Source of the DNA: a virus | Length of the DNA stretch: 37,008 bases | IMG/VR virus record: IMGVR_UViG_3300033997_000086 | Location: 1 to 37,008 of that record | Direction: 5' to 3' (one strand) | Shown: in pieces, positions 35,223 through 37,008 of the stretch | Numbering within the stretch: position 1 is the stretch's first letter | Layout of the letters: every line of letters begins with the position of its first letter | Notes under the pieces: model-generated | Database searches by the model: none | Told to the model about the DNA's origin: nothing | What the model saw: the letters and a program-made list of their open reading frames with translations, nothing else | Made by a program: the position numbers and the translations under genes

Positions 35223-35887
35223 GGCTGGGCTCCAGAGAGCTTGCCGCGCAGAGCATCAATGGCGGCGCGCCCAACGGCCTCAGTGCGGCGGCCATCGACC
35301 TTCTCCGGCAGCGCCTTCGGCATCGGCTTCAGCTCCTCGCCGTCCATGACCATGCGGCAGGCGATGGCGTAATTGCGCAGGAACAGCTTGCGGCTGTCGG
35401 CCATCTTCAGCGTGTTCAGGTTGTAGAACCCGGTCTCCTTGGCGGCGTGGTACACAGCGTTGTGCGACCACTTGCTGATGCCTGCCATGGACGGGTGAGC
35501 GTTGCGGCAGGCTTCGCGGTAGGCCTTGTCCTCGTCCGGCAGCCCGAACGCCTCGGGGGTGCGGTTCTCGCACATGCTGCGGAACTCAGGGGCGCTCGGC
35601 GGCCACTTCTTAAGCTGCTCGTCCTGAGTGCTGGCGAGCATGGTCAGGCCGGCGCCGATCTGCTGGCCATTCAGGCCGCCAAGGGTCGCGGCCCAGGCGT
35701 GGGACTGGTCAGGCGACATTCCAAAATTCCCCGTCCAGCGGTGCCCGTAGATCTCGGCCATCTTCAGCCAGAGTTTGTCCAGGAGCGGCTGCGCGAGCTT
35801 CGGCGGCTTCTCGGGCTGCGATGGCTTGCTTGACTCGGCCAACGGCTGAGTTGTCAGCTTGTTGGCTAGGGTGCTGGCTTTGTCCAT
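35219..35887 (-). CDS. Replication protein P-like (helicase loader)
   Basis: 222 aa. The start at ATG 35887 follows GAGCAGGTGCCCC. The core LWLKMAEIYGHRWTGNFG, then WAATLGGLNGQQIGAGLTML and WPPSAPEFRSMC, matches phage replication P-type proteins that load DnaB helicase at the phage origin. The C-terminus is helical and charged. Remarkably, its first 179 bases overlap the 3' end of the O-like gene in another frame, and this overlap encodes part of the conserved core. Confidence 0.82.
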   Translation of the reverse strand: MDKASTLANKLTTQPLAESSKPSQPEKPPKLAQPLLDKLWLKMAEIYGHRWTGNFGMSPDQSHAWAATLGGLNGQQIGAGLTMLASTQDEQLKKWPPSAPEFRSMCENRTPEAFGLPDEDKAYREACRNAHPSMAGISKWSHNAVYHAAKETGFYNLNTLKMADSRKLFLRNYAIACRMVMDGEELKPMPKALPEKVDGRRTEAVGRAAIDALRGKLSGAQP

Positions 35888-36515
35888 GGGGCACCTGCTC
35901 AGGGAATACGCCGGTCCAACCGTTCTCGATTGAGCGGTTCAGCACGGCATCTGGATTGGGGTGATCAGCAAGCTTCAGGGCGATCAGCTCGCAGGCCTTC
36001 TCGGTAAGCTTCGATTTCTTCGCCTTGCGGTGAGACACGAAGTCAGCCCATGCGCTTGGGCTTACGTTGAGAGGGCGATGGGGAATCGGGTCGAAAGAGT
36101 CCCTAGCCGAGGCCCTCTTGCGGGACCGCGAGAGGGACTCTTTTAAATCTGTATCTGTATCTGTATCTGTATCTGGGGGCGTTTCTGTAACGTTACATGC
36201 TTGTTTCTTGCGCTCGCGATGCGCTGCAACCCTTGCGGCACTAGAGTCCGAGGCGTATTGACGCTTGTCCCATGCACAAGGCTTGTTGCACTCAGTGATC
36301 AGCCCCTTAGCCACTAAAACGGCCTTTGTTGCTTCCCACTGTTCGTTACTGATCCGCAGCTGAAACGCAACTTCCTCATCGTGTAACGTTACATCGCCGT
36401 TACTGCAACGAAGGCAAAGCAGCATGACAAAGCGACGCTGATCAGCCTCGCCAAGCATCTGCACCTTGGGATCAGTGGCAAACTCTGAGTACATGCGGAA
36501 CCAGGGATTGGCCAT
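35709..36515 (-). CDS. Replication protein O-like (DNA-binding initiator)
   Basis: 268 aa. MANPWFRMYSEFATDPKVQM at the N-terminus, LGEADQRRFVMLLCLRCSNG and LRISNEQWEATKAVLVAKGL are the winged-HTH features of phage replication O-type proteins. A Thr-Asp repeat (DTDTDTDTD, encoded by a hexanucleotide repeat at 36151-36174) and basic linker lead to a second segment (LNVSPSAWADFVSHRKAKKS) that binds helicase or loader. It would recognise origin repeats, which in lambda lie inside the O gene. Two palindromes inside this gene are candidates. No strong ribosome site before ATG 36515. Confidence 0.8.
   Translation of the reverse strand: MANPWFRMYSEFATDPKVQMLGEADQRRFVMLLCLRCSNGDVTLHDEEVAFQLRISNEQWEATKAVLVAKGLITECNKPCAWDKRQYASDSSAARVAAHRERKKQACNVTETPPDTDTDTDTDLKESLSRSRKRASARDSFDPIPHRPLNVSPSAWADFVSHRKAKKSKLTEKACELIALKLADHPNPDAVLNRSIENGWTGVFPEQVPHGQSQHPSQQADNSAVGRVKQAIAAREAAEARAAAPGQTLAEDGRDLRAPLDGEFWNVA
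36186..36394 (-). promoter_or_regulatory. Candidate origin palindromes inside the O-like gene
   Basis: The 12-base palindrome TGTAACGTTACA occurs twice, near 36186 and near 36382. The copies are about 196 bases apart and lie in different reading frames of the gene, so coding similarity does not explain them. I see no further copies in the window. They may be origin iterons, or operators for the O-like or the RHH protein. Confidence 0.5.
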
Positions 36516-36541
36516 CACAGCACCGTGTTGTTATGAGGCCC

Positions 36542-36760
36542 TCAGGCCGACCCTTCTGAGGCCCTGTCTGAGTCCCTCTTTGGGGCCACCAGTTGCAGAA
36601 CCTTTGCTTTCTGTCTTCCAACCGCTGAGGTAGCGCCGCCAGCAACTGCCGCAATGCAGATCTCGTTGATGGCTTTCTCAAAACTCCAGCCCCGCTCAGT
36701 CATAAGCTGCTGGACTCGCTGCCTAGCTGAAGGCGACAGCTTTTCTTGATCGAAAAGCAT
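36542..36760 (-). CDS. Small DNA-binding-like protein (72 aa)
   Basis: Start at ATG 36760, five bases after a GGAGG that lies in a hairpin (36763-36778). MLFDQEKLSPSARQRVQQLM, then TERGWSFEKAINEICIAAVA, suggests a helix-rich regulator; GATSAVGRQKAKVLQLVAPK is basic. No clear HTH. It follows the RHH gene and precedes the replication genes. Possibly an early regulator; function unknown. Confidence 0.6.
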   Translation of the reverse strand: MLFDQEKLSPSARQRVQQLMTERGWSFEKAINEICIAAVAGGATSAVGRQKAKVLQLVAPKRDSDRASEGSA

Positions 36761-36762
36761 TT

Positions 36763-36778
36763 GGCCCTCCAAAGGGCC
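36763..36778 (-). promoter_or_regulatory. Hairpin masking the ribosome site of the 36760 start
   Basis: On the minus strand GGCCCT pairs with AGGGCC (six perfect pairs) around TTGG. The ribosome-binding GGAGG lies in the loop and 3' arm, two bases before ATG 36760. Folding would block initiation until ribosomes from the upstream gene, a protein or melting opens it. It also reads as an interrupted palindrome that could bind a protein. Confidence 0.5.
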
Positions 36779-36779
36779 T

Positions 36780-36980
36780 CTAGCCCGCGATATCTTCGTG
36801 AGCGTTTTCCAGGAGTTCTTCGATGGCGCCATTGGCAATCGCCCACTCGATCAGCTCGTAGAGATACGTGGCGTGCTGACGGCGGGATTTGGTGGAGGCC
36901 TTGCGAAGGATTCGATCAAGCACCGGCTCGAAACGAACCTTCACCGGGATCTGGCGGCGTTGGGACGGGTCTGCGTACAT
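36780..36980 (-). CDS. Ribbon-helix-helix-like regulator (66 aa)
   Basis: First gene of the leftward early operon. The pattern RRQIPVKVRFEPVLDRILRK (beta strand then helix A) followed by KSRRQHATYLYELIEWAIAN (helix B) matches a small Arc/MetJ-type RHH fold. Such proteins are phage repressors or antirepressor controllers. AGGAG sits 11 bases before ATG 36980. Upstream control sequences are cut by the window edge. Confidence 0.6.
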   Translation of the reverse strand: MYADPSQRRQIPVKVRFEPVLDRILRKASTKSRRQHATYLYELIEWAIANGAIEELLENAHEDIAG

Positions 36981-37008
36981 GGCTGCGGGGTCTCCTATGC
37001 GGCCAGGG

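Noticed and set aside
1-37008. CRISPR arrays, insertion sequences or rRNA genes
   Set aside because: No regularly spaced repeats, transposase genes or rRNA sequence were found on reading both strands.

Overview
The window is most of the genome of a temperate, tailed bacteriophage. The gene set points to short-tailed (podovirus) morphology and a Pseudomonas host. Evidence: a GC-rich sequence packed with ATGA/TGATG start-stop overlaps; integrase and excisionase; terminase, portal, scaffold and an SU10/DUF5309-type capsid protein; an adaptor, a beta-propeller tail protein and large Ala/Gly/Gln-rich internal (ejection-type) proteins; and no tape measure, sheath or baseplate genes. The host is inferred from overall gene flavour and from an attP core that looks like the start of a Pseudomonas-type yffB/ArsC-like gene. 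No CI-like repressor is seen, so the immunity region probably lies outside the window, between the two divergent early operons.

Layout. (1) 1-11426, plus strand: early rightward operon. It opens with a gene-free, hairpin-rich leader carrying two tandem GNRA-loop hairpins and an rrn-like boxA, followed by small accessory genes, a tRNA-like element (800-886), a terminator plus a second closed RNA structure (3365-3489), a Red-type recombination pair (Bet/RecT 3534-4280, Exo 4264-4893), more small genes, xis (9607-9849), int (9830-10924) and a GIY-YIG nuclease with an integrase-like N-terminal domain (10944-11426). (2) 11430-11640: candidate attP whose core reads as the first codons of an ArsC/YffB-family gene. 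(3) 11638-29971, minus strand: late operon. A sigma70-like late promoter is followed at once by an intrinsic terminator (a pR'-tR' arrangement). Then come an SGNH-hydrolase spike-like protein, the lysis cassette (holin, SleB-type endolysin, Rz/Rz1), terminases, portal, scaffold, capsid, tail and ejection proteins, tail fibre and a fibre-associated protein. (4) 29987-36980, minus strand: early leftward operon reading from a ribbon-helix-helix protein through O-like and P-like replication genes, DksA/TraR-, Ead-, NinB-, Ref- and PD-(D/E)XK-like proteins and a metallophosphoesterase to a Q-like late antiterminator.

How it works together. Both early operons are lambdoid in logic. The rightward transcript probably reads through terminators with help from its leader and supplies Red-type recombination and integration/excision functions. 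The leftward transcript supplies replication and then Q, which would switch on the late operon by overcoming the terminator at 29882-29909. The most unusual features are the integrase-arm-domain/GIY-YIG protein beside attP, the host-gene-like attP core, the hairpin/boxA leader, the out-of-frame O/P gene overlap with two palindromes inside O, and the SGNH protein heading the late operon.
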